Shown here: in pieces, positions 1-10,330 of the stretch
Position numbering within the stretch: position 1 is the first letter of the stretch
How the letters are laid out: each line of letters starts with the position of its first letter
From: Iris pallida
Taxonomy: Eukaryota; Streptophyta; Magnoliopsida; Asparagales; Iridaceae
Assembly: GCA_029216955.1 (NCBI GenBank)
Contig: JANAVB010016200.1
Location: 1,283,675 to 1,347,674 of the forward strand
Direction of reading: 5' to 3'
Length of the DNA: 64,000 nucleotides
Made by a program: the position numbers and the translations under genes
Notes under the pieces: generated by a model
Told to the model about the DNA's origin: nothing
The model's database searches: none
Seen by the model: the letters and a program-made list of their open reading frames with translations, nothing else

Positions 1-1823
1 CAACTACATCATTCAATCTCAGATTTGAACTAGAATGAATCTCAGTTTTGGTTAAGGAAAGAATCAAGTGACAGTTCCCATTTAACAAATTCGAACTTCA
101 TTCACCAATCGAAATCTAAACTAATAGGAATGACATGAACCAGTGAATTCACAATTACATGAGAATTTAACCATGGCAATAACTCATCAAAATTTAATTG
201 AAAACTGGAAATTAAGTTAGAAATCGATTTCAGTTTTTTTTTTCTTCAACAAGGGACCAATAACAGTTAACTCAAGACTAATTCAACACTTCCATTTTGA
301 ATAACCCTTCACATTGGTAACCCAATGAACAACCTAATCAGTCTTAGAATTACACATTATCCTAGTTCAGTTAACAGTCCACAGGAACATCCCAATCACT
401 GATTTCAGGTTAAACCTGTATTTCAGTACAATGTGCATGAATGAGAAGTGCAGGGGGTGGTGTGGTTGTACTGCCACATGTTGTGTGAGATCAAAATAGT
501 GTGTAATAAACTGTGTGTCTAACTCAGGATCTTACAAATGTGTACAATATGGAGAGTGAGTATCAGGGAATTGAATTAAATCTCAGGAAACTGAGCACAA
601 TGGCAGTTCAATGCATCCACCATCCAATTCGAAGATCTAAAATCTAACACAATCGATCACCAATCTTTAATCAACTAAACATGTCAATTAATACCAAAAT
701 TAGTTAGAAAATAGGGGTTAAAAATCAGGATTTGAGAAACAGTGCACACTGTGTCAATTGACAGTTTGCTATTTCAGTTGTGTGATCAAGGCTCATTCGA
801 ACCCAATATTTCCAACACAACACAAACCCCATATTGAAAGTAACTAACACACAGGTATAAGGATTAACATGGTAATCATAAAAATTCAGTTTTACAAGGG
901 GATTCAATTTCAGAAAATAAGAAATCAGTGAATGGTATCAGTCCACTCTACATTCAAAATCCAAACGAAAATCAATCGAAGCCCAAACTCATGTGTGAAC
1001 ATCCTAGCAGCAACTAATACAGGTGTAAGTGCATTGAACATGGCAATTTAAATCATAAAAGAATGGGTCTAAACACATTTAAATCCAGAAAAATCGAAAA
1101 CATAAGTCTGTGTATCAGAGAATGGGAAGCTCGACAAAATTCAACCCATTTGAAATCGAAAACCCAAAATCAGTGTGTGCTGAGTGTTCCTCACATGAAG
1201 ACGTGTCTAGATGTGTCATTCGTGTCCACTAGAGTGGACAAGAAGTATCCAAATGAAATTGAAACACAGACAGTAACCCTGTGGTGTACAATTCGTGCAC
1301 TGGCTCCTGCAGCCATATCGATCGACCTAGGTCACGACACGAAGCACGTGAGGTCTCGTGCACGTTTCCATAGATAGATGAGGTCTCAGGCTAGAGGGTC
1401 GACACCCTGTATCGAGTCCTAGGCGTGTCAGTGTCCGACGCGAATATCGTATCAGTAGGGAAAACCTGTGTGCACAGTTCATGTACAAAATCAGTGCGGG
1501 AGCAATTAATCCTCCGACACGACACAAGATGACACGAGACTCAAGGGGTGTGATGTCAGTCACTGCCCCTTGGTCTGTGCCAAGTGGCAGGCCGCCACGT
1601 GGCGTATCGTATCCACAGTGACACTCGGGTAGCAGGGCACTGTTACCATACGAGAACGTACGTGTTCACGTGTCCAAACCGACATGACACAACACGATGG
1701 TCACCTCAGTCCAACAGAAATTGATAAGCGACATCAAACCCTAAATTTTTATTCAAACAAAAATAGCAAACAAGAACGAAATGTCCATTGTGGCATTTCG
1801 TCGAACACCTAGTATGCCCACTG

Positions 1824-1848
1824 ATACGTGTCCGATACGGACACGTAT
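1824..1848. repeat. 25-bp palindrome in LTR B, left copy
   Basis: Two perfect 11-base arms (left arm ATACGTGTCCG) flank a 3-base centre ATA. It lies about 55 bp downstream of the minus-strand TATA box, so it would be in the early transcript or core promoter. Related half-sites (GTGTCCG, GACACG) are scattered through 1330-1690. The right copy has the same palindrome at 61184-61208. Confidence 0.85.
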
Positions 1849-1903
1849 TGGACACGAATCCTAACAATGCCTATACCAACAGTTAGGGTAGACCTAGGGC
1901 TTC

Positions 1904-1911
1904 CTATATAT
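1904..1911 (-). promoter_or_regulatory. TATA box of LTR B (left copy)
   Basis: On the minus strand this reads ATATATAG within GCATATATAGGAAG, a good plant TATA context. It would drive transcription leftward through the R/U5 part of the LTR. The same site is at 61264-61271 in the right copy. The call rests on sequence context only. Confidence 0.5.
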
Positions 1912-2962
1912 GCAATTAGAACACCATTTTATGGAGTGGTTTTGAAATTACCTATGGGTTTGAAATGGCTCAAAAGCCCCAATGTGAGTGGTTCCTCAAG
2001 CTACCAAAACTCCTTCAAATTGGTCCTTCTCTGAAATTTCTCACCATAGCGATAGAGATCACAGTAATTAGAACCTATTGTAAGAAATTTGGAAGAAAAA
2101 GGAGTTGAAATGGAGGAGTTATGGATTGGGGAAGAAAGGGGTTTACCTCTATTTCCAAACTTGCTATTTCCTAAAGGAGGCTAGCCCTAAGTGGTAGAGA
2201 CATTAAATAGGGGTGTGGAACCCTAGGTGGCTGGCCATAAATGCTAGGGTTAGGATTTTGGTTTCACTAATTGGGTTATGGGCCTCTATGGGCCTTAAGC
2301 CATAAGTCATGGTTTATGAAATCACAAGTCATTAACCAACCTATTCATTATCTCTATTTCCCCAATTTAATCCTAATGACTAGACTATCATTAACTTAGG
2401 TTGAACTAGGGTTTCATAATCTAGCCAAGTGGTCATGACTAGGGTTAGCTTGTAGGACAGTATCCAAAGTCACTATGAGTCAAAGTCAAGAATAGCACTA
2501 AATTAAATTATACTAAAAATCACTTAAATTCCAATAATTCTAATTAATACTAACACTAATCATGGTTAGCTAAGACTAGCTATAACTAATCTAGGTTAGG
2601 TCCAAACCAAGTTAGGCTAATCACAATACATGGCAATCAATTAAATAATATTAAAATCACACCATTCTTAATAATATATTAAATTCCAAATAATATATAT
2701 TAAATTCAATTAAATTCAAAATAACAAAAATACTCTCAAATTGGAAATGATAAATGAAATACCCTAATCACATGGCTAGGCTCTAGGTCAAGTTGCCTCT
2801 AGTGTTACACTAGCAAAATACCAAAATTACAAGTCTTGGTTTAAATAGTTTAAAAAATGATTAAAAATCACCAAAAATCATAATATGAAATAAATATCAA
2901 TAAATAATAATTATAATTACAAAATTTCAAAATTACCCTCATCTAGAAAACTGGGTGTTACA

Positions 2963-5376
2963 GCTGGCCTCATGCTCTTGAGTCCCGTGTCATGACGTGT
3001 CTTGTCCGGATCCATTATGCTATTCAGGGATAGGGAATTATTAGGGGCTATGTGATCAAAGCCACCCTGTCACTATATTCTTGTGCTTGCGCCACTCTTA
3101 CCTCACGTAGGGTGTAGCGAGATCTTATTCTCATATGCTCGTTATCCAGGTTGGCCGGCATGACCCTTTCCAGTAATTTTCATGTGATTGTCGGGCCAAG
3201 TGGATAGCCTGTCCTATAACTTTTCCAAGGCGATCACATAACGCTCTAATAATTGAAGGCGCATTTTATATTTATTTTATCGTATCATATATCCTGCTCA
3301 GTTCTACATTCAGTACTTTTCTCACCATGCTATGATATTGATTACTCACATGTTCTACATGCTCTTATGCTAAACCTTGATTGGAGGTTAAGTTCTGTTC
3401 GGAAGAAGGTTTACAACCCCGGTCCTAATTTGGTTTACGGGTTGTAACTCGGCTTCCGAATAGCTTCCAAGTCATCCTATATCTGTCTTATATTTTATTA
3501 TAATTGTCGCTTATAGAATTTGTCAATTCATATGGAACTGCTATTTGTGTGTGTACTTGCTCATTTTTCTGACAGGATACCGTTGATATATTATAGATAT
3601 TTCTGAGGCAGACTGCTCGACCTACTATGGGGTCGAGATAGATGGAGACTTAGGACAGGACTGTGGCCTGTTAGTTGAGCCACTAGACTTTGCACACCCA
3701 GAGTAGTTAGCTTCGTTAGGCTTGCCTGGACTGCGATCCAGATTTTGTTTTAGACTGTAGTAGCTTATATTTATATTTTATGACTCTGTGATGTTGTTTG
3801 TTTCTCTCCGGCTGTGTTGGATGTTGAGCTCATTTCCTGTTTTCATATCTATCATATTTTCTTTTCGAGCTATCTATCTTAGTTTTATTTTATGATTGAG
3901 TTATGCTATATATATTCCTCCGTACGAAGATGATAGGTACCCTTATACTGTTTAGTGTAGTTTTTGTAGATGACCTATACAGCGTTCTACGTCGATTCTG
4001 CGGCATACGCTGGACGTACCCACGTGCTCGTGCCCCTAATCAGGGTGCGGATCGTGATACATCATGTCTAGGACATGGATTCCTGGTTACCACGGTCAGT
4101 AATTCATAATGAATCGAACTAGGTTAATGACTAGATTGATCAAGTAGTCCATATAGAGAGTTTTTCCTGTTATAGGAGATCCTGTTATCCCGGCCACACC
4201 TGAGAGACTTGTAGCCTGCCGACGAGTAGGGTGCGGGTCGGGATACATCATGTCTAGGACATAGATTCCTGGTTACCACGGTCAGTAATTCATAATGAAT
4301 CAAACTAGGTTAATGACTAGATTGATCAAGTAGTCATATAAAGAGTTTTTCCTGTTATAGGAGATCCCGTTATCCCGGCCACACCTGAGGGACTTGTAGC
4401 CTGTCGATGAGTAGGGCACATTTTTTGCTTACTGTCATGTGGGGCACTTCTTGACAATATAAGTACTGAAAGTGCACCAGTAATCTTGATAACTCTTGTA
4501 AATCACCTCGCCTGGATAACCTGGATAGCTGCATGGCTTGTGACTGCGGGAACATCTCAACTGCATCTTGCAAGTAACTAGGCCTGTGATAACCCTAGTT
4601 AGTTAATGATATCAAGCCGTAGGACTTGATTGTCCATACATGAATACATGTCTCGTGATTAGCATGGAAATTATATTCTGCCTCTTATTTTCCTAGTACA
4701 AGCTATCATTTTAATCTAATCTTGTCTTCATGTTACTTAATCATGTTCAATTATGTATTCTTCTATTTAATTATCTGCTAGTTTTAGTTCCTTAATGAAG
4801 CCTTTCTTGTGGCACTTGCTCTTCTAGGTTCTGACCCAGCTGGTTTTATATGGTCAGATTTTGGAGTAGCCCCCGAGGATCTACTTGCCTTCCAGACAGA
4901 TGATGAATACCAGACGTAATCCTGGAAACGAGTGGGTTTCTTATTTTGCTCTCTCACTCTATTGTAAATTATTCTTTTGAGGCGTTTAGCCGCCGAGAAA
5001 GTGTTAGCTCGTGTTAAAACTAAATTTTTGTTTGCCTAAGGGCTGTAACATGATTGACCAATCCTAGGGTTGATCATGTACGACTTAAATCCTGCTAGTC
5101 TCATATTTTGTATGACTAGCTTTATGATCATCAGAATATGTAATATTTGGGACACCTTACTTTGTATGTCTGATGATCTAACATCTTGTACATCTATTTG
5201 CTTGCTTGAGATTGAGACACTAGGCTTGTTCTTGACTATAGAGACAGATGGATTGTAGTTTAACCCTCATGTATCTAGACAGCTGTGACCATATTGCGAG
5301 GTGGGTTGCACTTCAATGTATGTAGCTGGTTGTGTCTGTCCCTCGCTCTCTAGTATTCTGGTTCTGGGGCGTAACA
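2963..5376 (+). mobile_element. Tekay-like Ty3/gypsy LTR fragment, plus orientation
   Basis: The right end reads CTGGGGCGTAACA at 5376, a typical Tekay/Del LTR end. Stretches at 3400-3460 and 4180-5376 match, in reverse complement, the LTRs at 48671-50000 and 54710-55850. Family B LTR sequence abuts the left end, so the true start is missing or displaced. The 3' part holds an AAACTAGG/GGATAC-rich non-coding region with no credible ORF. Gypsy protease coding begins directly after its end with no primer-binding site or gag between, so this is a rearranged junction or an LTR inserted into pol. Confidence 0.7.
4043..4413. repeat. ~186-bp tandem duplication inside the LTR fragment
   Basis: The unit at 4043-4228 is repeated at 4229-4413 with a few substitutions. 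Both contain the block from ACATCATGTCTAGG through GGCCACACCTGAG. The related LTR at 54710-57206 appears to have a single copy of this block in the opposite orientation. The duplicated pair recurs at 63402-63772. Confidence 0.85.
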
Positions 5377-5495
5377 AATATCCTCATCTTCGAACGAGGG
5401 GTTGTTGTGGACAATCGGGTCTGCTATCCCCTGCTATGATGTGGTCCTAGGAATGGATTGGTTGAAAGATCAATTTGTAAGAATAGATTGCCATA
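5377..5495 (+). pseudogene. Ty3/gypsy pol fragment, end of protease domain
   Basis: Translation in the frame ending at 5495 gives a stretch containing VVLGMDWL, the conserved C-terminal motif of gypsy-type aspartic proteases. It continues without interruption into the RT fragment at 15191 once copia-1 is removed. It lies immediately after an LTR end, so the gag and N-terminal protease are absent. The RT part resembles Tekay/Del chromoviruses. This is a non-functional relic that served as the target of copia-1. Confidence 0.75.
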
Positions 5496-5786
5496 TGTTG
5501 GCACATTTTATTTTGATATAATTAACAGCATCTTCGTAGTCTAGTTTTCTCTGTTTATCAGATTGACATCTATTCAGAAGCTCTAATACATTAAGTCTGT
5601 CCATTCAAGATTACCAACCTGTGCCTTGAAGACTGAAGCAAAGATCGGCCTCCTTGTAAAGATGGCTCTCTACACTTCAAGATTTCGAGTCTGTGCAAGG
5701 TCTAGGTCTTTCTGTAAACACTTAAGGTTGGATGACAAAACTAAAAGCTTTCTATTCTTAAGTCAAAAATCAATACCTTATAGAAC

Positions 5787-6268
5787 GGCATACCGAAGGT
5801 ATGCTCCGGCATACTGGCGGTATGCCGTTTTGTTGACCACAAAACTTTCTGTAAGAAAATATCGGCATACCGGCGGTATGCTCCGGCATACCGGCGGTAT
5901 ACCATTTTGTGGTCCACAAAATATTCTGTAATATTGATCGGAATACCGACGGTATACTCAGGCATACCGACGGTATACCATTTTGTGAGCCAGAGAACAT
6001 TCTGTGACAAACATCGGCATATCGACGGTACGCTCCGGCATAATGACGATATACCGTTTTGTTTATTACAAGAACATTCTGTGACACACATCGGTATACC
6101 GACGGTATACCGCGGCATACCGACGGTATACCGGGTTACGAAATTTGATTTTTGAATGGCAAAGACTAGCATTAATGGCAGCATTAAATGCTTCCAACGG
6201 ATATTAATATGACCATTACTGTTCGACCGGTATACCGACGGTATGCCGGTCCATACCAACGGTTTGCC
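5787..6268. repeat. copia-1 U3 palindrome array (5' LTR)
   Basis: About twelve copies of a 19-bp odd palindrome, ideal form GGCATACCGGCGGTATGCC (9-base arms, 1-base centre). They come in pairs whose members start 21 bp apart: 5787/5808, 5864/5885, 5940/5961, 6016/6037, 6093/6114, 6229/6250. The first five pairs repeat every 76-77 bp, with a conserved spacer containing TTTTGTG and ACATTCTGTGAC. The array ends ~50 bp upstream of the TATA box. The regularity and position suggest a protein-binding array; that role is inference. Confidence 0.95.
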
Positions 6269-6317
6269 GGTCAGGCTATATCCAGGAGAATTAAATGCTA
6301 CCTACTCTTGGTTTCTC

Positions 6318-6324
6318 TATAAAT
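6318..6324 (+). promoter_or_regulatory. TATA box of copia-1 5' LTR
   Basis: TATAAAT lies within CTCTATAAATGAAAGCCC, ~50 bp after the palindrome array and ~475 bp before the LTR end. The 3' LTR reads CTCTAAATG at the same place near 14714, so it has lost two bases of the TATA core. Confidence 0.7.
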
Positions 6325-6797
6325 GAAAGCCCTCTCTCTCTTGAAGGCTTTACCAACTCTTGCCATAAATTTTCCAAACTTTTAATCGTCATCCTCTCCC
6401 AAGCTTTTAATCGTCATCCTCTCCCAAAGTGCTAGAGTATTTAAGAGTTGTAATTTTCGATCTTCAAGTGTTAGAAGATCAACAAGTTCTTTTCTCATTT
6501 CTTTGAAGTTGGCGAGCCTTCGTAAGAAAACTCGTGTGTTGAAGTTGGCGAGTTCTTCGGATCCAAACTCGTGTTGAAGTTGGCAAGTTCTTCGGATCCA
6601 AACTCGTGTGTACTATTTTATTAAATAGTGGATTTAAGCCGGAGAGAGTTCCGGGACTGGATTGCCTCAAGCGAGGATACCAGGATACATCTTGTATTTG
6701 ATCTTCTTACTCTATCTTTTTATTTGACATATATTGCTTCTTGTGCTTAAGTTATTTTTTATTTCCCTATTTACCCCCCCCTCTAGGGTTCTAAAAT

Positions 6798-6809
6798 TGG
6801 TATCAGAGC
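6798..6809 (+). promoter_or_regulatory. copia-1 primer-binding site
   Basis: TGGTATCAGAGC is the standard complement of the initiator Met tRNA 3' end used by plant copia elements. It is two bases after the 5' LTR and 39 bases before the gag ATG. Confidence 0.92.
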
Positions 6810-6848
6810 TTTGTTCTCTTGATTTGGATTTACACCTTTGAGTGATCC

Positions 6849-8649
6849 ATGGCCACTAACCCTAGTATCAACGCCTTCCACGATGAGGGACACTCCACAA
6901 ATAGGCCTTCCCTATTTGATGGAACCAACTATAACTACTGGAAGATTAGGATGAGCATTTATCTGAAGTCCATAGATTTCGATTTATGGAATTGTATGAT
7001 AAATGGTCTCCCTAGTCCTTCCAGAGTTATTGAGGATGTTGCATCTGACACCCTTAGGGACTTACTTACTGAAAATACCAAGAAGCTTGCTAGTCGAGAT
7101 GCCAAGGCTATGAACGCTCTTTATTATGCTCTCGATAGTAGTGAATTCAATAGAATCTCTACTTGCAAGAATTCCAATGAGATTTGGAAGTTACTTGAAG
7201 TCACACATGAGGGTACATCACAACTAAAGGAATCCAAGATTAGTAGACTCACGCAAGAATATGAGTCCTTTAAGATGAAACATGATGAGTCTATTACTTG
7301 CATGTTTACTCGTTTTGGTAATATTATTAATCCTCTTTCTTCTCTTGGTAAGGAATATCCTGCTCATGAAAAGATCAGAAAAATCCTTAGAGGATTGACA
7401 AGAGGATGGAGTCCTAAAGCTACCGCAATCATTGAGGGGAACGACCTGATAGTCATAAACCTTGAGACCCTCATGGGGAAGCTTATGACTCATGAACTCG
7501 ATATGAAAGATCAAGAGAAATCTTCCATGCAAGAGAAGGAGAAGGAGAAGGCCAAAGCGAAGGAGAAGTCTCTTGCTCTCAAAGTTACAAAGACCTACTC
7601 CAAGGATAGCTCCGACGACAAAGATTCGGACGATGATGAAGAAATAGCTCTCACAGCTAAACACTTCCAAAAGTTCCTCAAATTCAACAAAGCCAACCGC
7701 TTCAGACGGGACAATGAGAAAGATCCGACGTGCTATCAATGCAGAAGAACCGAACACATCAAGAGGGACTGTCCTATGATAAGAAAAGACTCAAGCAAGT
7801 ACGAGAAGCCTAGCAAAGGAAGCTCGTCCTCCAGGAAATTTGCCAACACAAGCATTTGGTGTGAGAGTGACGCAAGCGACTCCGACAACGACAAAGAGTG
7901 CAAACTTAATGCCAATGTTTGTCTCATGGCAACCGATGAGGTACTTGATGATCTCTCCTTAAATACTCTTACTTATGATGACTTGGAGAAAGCTATCCTT
8001 GAATTACATGAAGAGCACAAAGGTGTTAGGAATAAATACAAGAAATCTCTAAAAAAGGTTGATATTCTTCAACTTGAAGTAGAGAGACTCTCAAGCATCA
8101 TTATTGATGTAAAGGGGAAATCTCCTGCTTCTGACACGGATGAAATAGAGTCTTTGCGACTCAAGTTTCAAGAATCCCTTGTCACCATCAAGAAAAAGGA
8201 TGATGTGATTCAATCCATGAGAAGGGCTTATGAATTTACTATGTATAAAGTTCAAGATGCTAATAGGAGAGAATATGATACTTCTATTAAGTATAATGAT
8301 CTTCTTGTACAGAGTAAGAAACTAGGTAATAAGAACACTACTCGCATACATACTCCAAGACATCTTCACACTCATCACAATGCTAGGCATACGTCTTACA
8401 TGAACACTACACACAAGTCCTATTCTAACACAAGGAAAGGACCATTTGTTAAAAAATACTTCGCATTATGCTTTTTATTATCATCATCATAATACTAATG
8501 ATAGAACTCCTCGCACTAGAGATTCACATATGCATGATACTCACACGTCTTCTTCTAAATCCTCTATGATTTGCAACTACTGTGGCTTGCTTGGACATAC
8601 GACCAATTATTGTCATACTAGGAAACTAGTTGATAAAAAAAGTTTATAA
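6849..8649 (+). pseudogene. gag: copia-1 gag (frameshifted)
   Basis: Gag forms the virus-like particle and binds element RNA. The ATG at 6849 lies in CCATGG just after the primer-binding site and opens a 547-codon frame to 8492. An N-terminal copia gag signature (LFDGTNY, YWKIRM) is at residues 22-37. A UBN2-type capsid region follows to about residue 220, then a charged linker and a CCHC zinc knuckle (CYQC...H...C) at residues 295-308. A frameshift near 8450 moves the reading to 8446-8649, where a His/Thr-rich linker and a second CCHC knuckle lie at 8572-8613. Two separated knuckles also occur in copia-2, so this is a family trait. A further shift near 8636 precedes the protease. Confidence 0.88.
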
Positions 8650-9105
8650 GTGGGTTCCTAAGACTAACACTCAAGGACCCATATGATCACAGGTACCAAA
8701 ATGTTCATTTTCAACTTATGTTGTAGAAGAAGAGTCCTTCTCATGCTAGAAGCAAGTGGATTCTCGATAGCGGTTGTTCACGGCACATGACCGGGGATGC
8801 TTCATTATTTACAACGCTATCGATGAAGAAGGAAGGACACGTCTCCTTTGGTAACAATCTTAAAGGTCACATTATAGAAAATGGTAATATCGGTTCTCCT
8901 GCTTATCCTTGTATTAAGAATGTGTGTCTTATTACTAATTTTAAACACAATCTTCTTATTATTAGTCATCTTACCGATAATGGTTATGATATCAAGTTTG
9001 TTAAGCTCAAATGTTTTATTACCGATAGTTCAAGTGGATCTATTATTTACGAAGGCATTAGAGAAAACAATATCTATGTTTTATATCTTGTCGAAGACAC
9101 TAACA
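8650..9105 (+). pseudogene. pol: copia-1 pol: aspartic protease region
   Basis: The protease that cuts the Gag-Pol polyprotein is recognised from WILDSGCSRHMTG, with the catalytic Asp-Ser-Gly at 8766-8774. It is in frame with the integrase ORF that follows. Downstream, the VSFGNNLKGHI and HNLLIISHLTDNGYDI stretches match the copia protease-to-integrase linker. Upstream of DSG the frame contains a stop and is shifted relative to gag, so no continuous polyprotein is possible in this copy. Confidence 0.85.
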
Positions 9106-10330
9106 ATGACAGGTGCTTAGTTGCTAAGAACGATGAAAGTTGGCTTTGGCACATGAGGCTCGGACACGCCAATGTGGATACCATTTCTCGTCTTGCCACC
9201 AAGAAGCTCGTAAGAAGACTCCCAAGTATCCCCTTCAAAAAGGATATGGTGTGTGAAGAATGCGAGAAAAGTAAGTTGACCAAATCATCCTTCAAATCCA
9301 TCAACTCTGTGAGTACCTCTAGACCTCTTCAACTTATTCATATGGATCTTTTTGGTCCTAGTAGAGTTGCTAGTCTTGGAGGCAAGCTTTATGCTTTTAT
9401 TTTGGTTGATGATTTTTCGAGATTTACTTGGGTTATTTTTCTTGCTTGTAAAAGTGATACTTATCGTGAATTTGTTGCTTTTTGTAAACGTGTTCAAAAT
9501 GAGAAAGGTTTTTCTATTAACAAGATAAGAAGTGATCATGGAGGAGAATTTGACAAAGCCGATTTCAAAAGATTTTGTGAAAAGAATAGTTTTGGACATG
9601 ATTTTGCTTGTCCACGAACTTTTCAACAAAATGGTACTGTGAAGAGAAAGAATAGAACCTTTGGCGATATGGCCCGGGTTATGTTAAACCAATATAAGCT
9701 CCCCCAATATTTTTTGGACGGAAGCCGTTAACACGGCATGTCATGTTATAAATGGGGTCTTGATTAGACCTATTTCTAAAAAGACTCCTTATGAGCTTTG
9801 GTTTGACAAAATTCCCTCTATTGAATATTTTAAAGTTTTGGATGTAATTGTTTTATTTTGAATACCAAGGATAACCTAGGCAAGTTTGAAGAAAAAGCCT
9901 ATGAAGGAATATTCCTTGGATACTCTACTCATAGTAAAGGTTTTCATGTTTTTAATAAAAGAAGTCTTGTTGTTGAAGAGTCGATCAATGTCTCTTTTAA
10001 TGAACTTAACTCTTCTACATTCTCCTTTTCCGATGATATTGATGACATCTCGTTTGGGTTGGAGAACTCCTCTATTGGAGATCGTCCTTCTTCATCTAAC
10101 AATGAAGTTGTGACTCCTCCAACAAAAGAATCTCCACCTCTCGAGCCTCCTCAAAAGGATCTCCCAAAAGAATGGAGATTTGTCACCAAGCATCCTAAGG
10201 AGCTTATCATTGGGGATCCTTCTTCCAGTATAAGCACTAGATCGTCCACTCGTGATCTTTGTGCAAACGTGGCTTTTATCTCTCAAATAGAGCCTAAAAA
10301 TATTAGTGATGCTTTTCATGATAAATTTGG
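9106..10330 (+). pseudogene. pol: copia-1 pol: integrase, catalytic Glu lost
   Basis: Integrase inserts element cDNA into the genome. An HHCC zinc-binding region is visible at about 9140-9275 (MRLGH ... CEECEKSK). The core has the first catalytic Asp in HMDLFGP (9345-9347) and the second in RSDHGGEF (9534-9536). The third residue, normally Glu in the GVVERKNRT motif, is Lys here because the codon at 9642-9644 reads AAG where GAG is expected. The frame then shifts near 9713 and again near 9840. It resumes at 9858 with the conserved FLGYSTHSKGFHVFN region. The enzyme would be dead even without the frameshifts. Confidence 0.88.

Larger units (their letters stand above)
1..2962 (-). mobile_element. 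Ty3/gypsy-type LTR, family B, left copy, incomplete
   Basis: This is the 5' (U3-side) part of a long LTR read on the minus strand. On the plus strand it ends in GGGTGTTACA at 2962, which on the minus strand is the typical LTR start TGTAACACCC. The complete copy at 57224-62321 shows the other end, TGTCACGACCC on the plus strand. The interior is AT-rich, and no ORF has recognisable coding content. The short ORFs here recur identically in the right copy but resemble nothing. A minus-strand TATA box lies at 1904-1911. The start of this LTR lies left of the window. Confidence 0.8.
1..4641. repeat. Long near-identical direct repeat, copy 1
   Basis: This segment recurs at 59360-64000 in the same orientation. 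The only differences I noticed are one extra T in the T-run near 238 and one fewer A in the A-run near 2725. It covers most of a family B LTR and the first ~1.7 kb of the adjacent LTR fragment, so it crosses an LTR boundary and is not an LTR pair. Both copies are cut by the window edges, so the true length is unknown. A recent tandem duplication or a redundant assembly join would both explain it. Confidence 0.95.
5496..6795 (+). repeat. copia-1 5' LTR
   Basis: It starts TGTTGGCACATTTTATTTTG and ends near GGGTTCTAAA just before the primer-binding site. The end is not a canonical CA, so the last few bases are uncertain. From the left it contains a U3 with five paired palindrome units (5787-6132) plus a sixth pair (6229-6268), a TATA box at 6318 and a pyrimidine-rich R/U5. 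Repeated GTTGGCGAGTTCTTCGGATC blocks occur at 6505-6605. Confidence 0.9.

Noticed and set aside
1063..1377. 104-codon ORF present identically twice (also 60423-60737)
   Set aside because: The double occurrence comes from the long direct repeat, not from selection. It has no family resemblance and lies in LTR B.
5741..6259. 172-codon minus-strand ORF over the palindrome array
   Set aside because: The palindrome is read as a repeated peptide in several frames on both strands; antisense to the LTR and not conserved as a frame in the 3' LTR.
5787..6268. CRISPR-like array of evenly spaced palindromic repeats
   Set aside because: Spacers are themselves conserved, repeats are paired, the host is a plant genome and the array sits in LTR U3 regions of a copia element.
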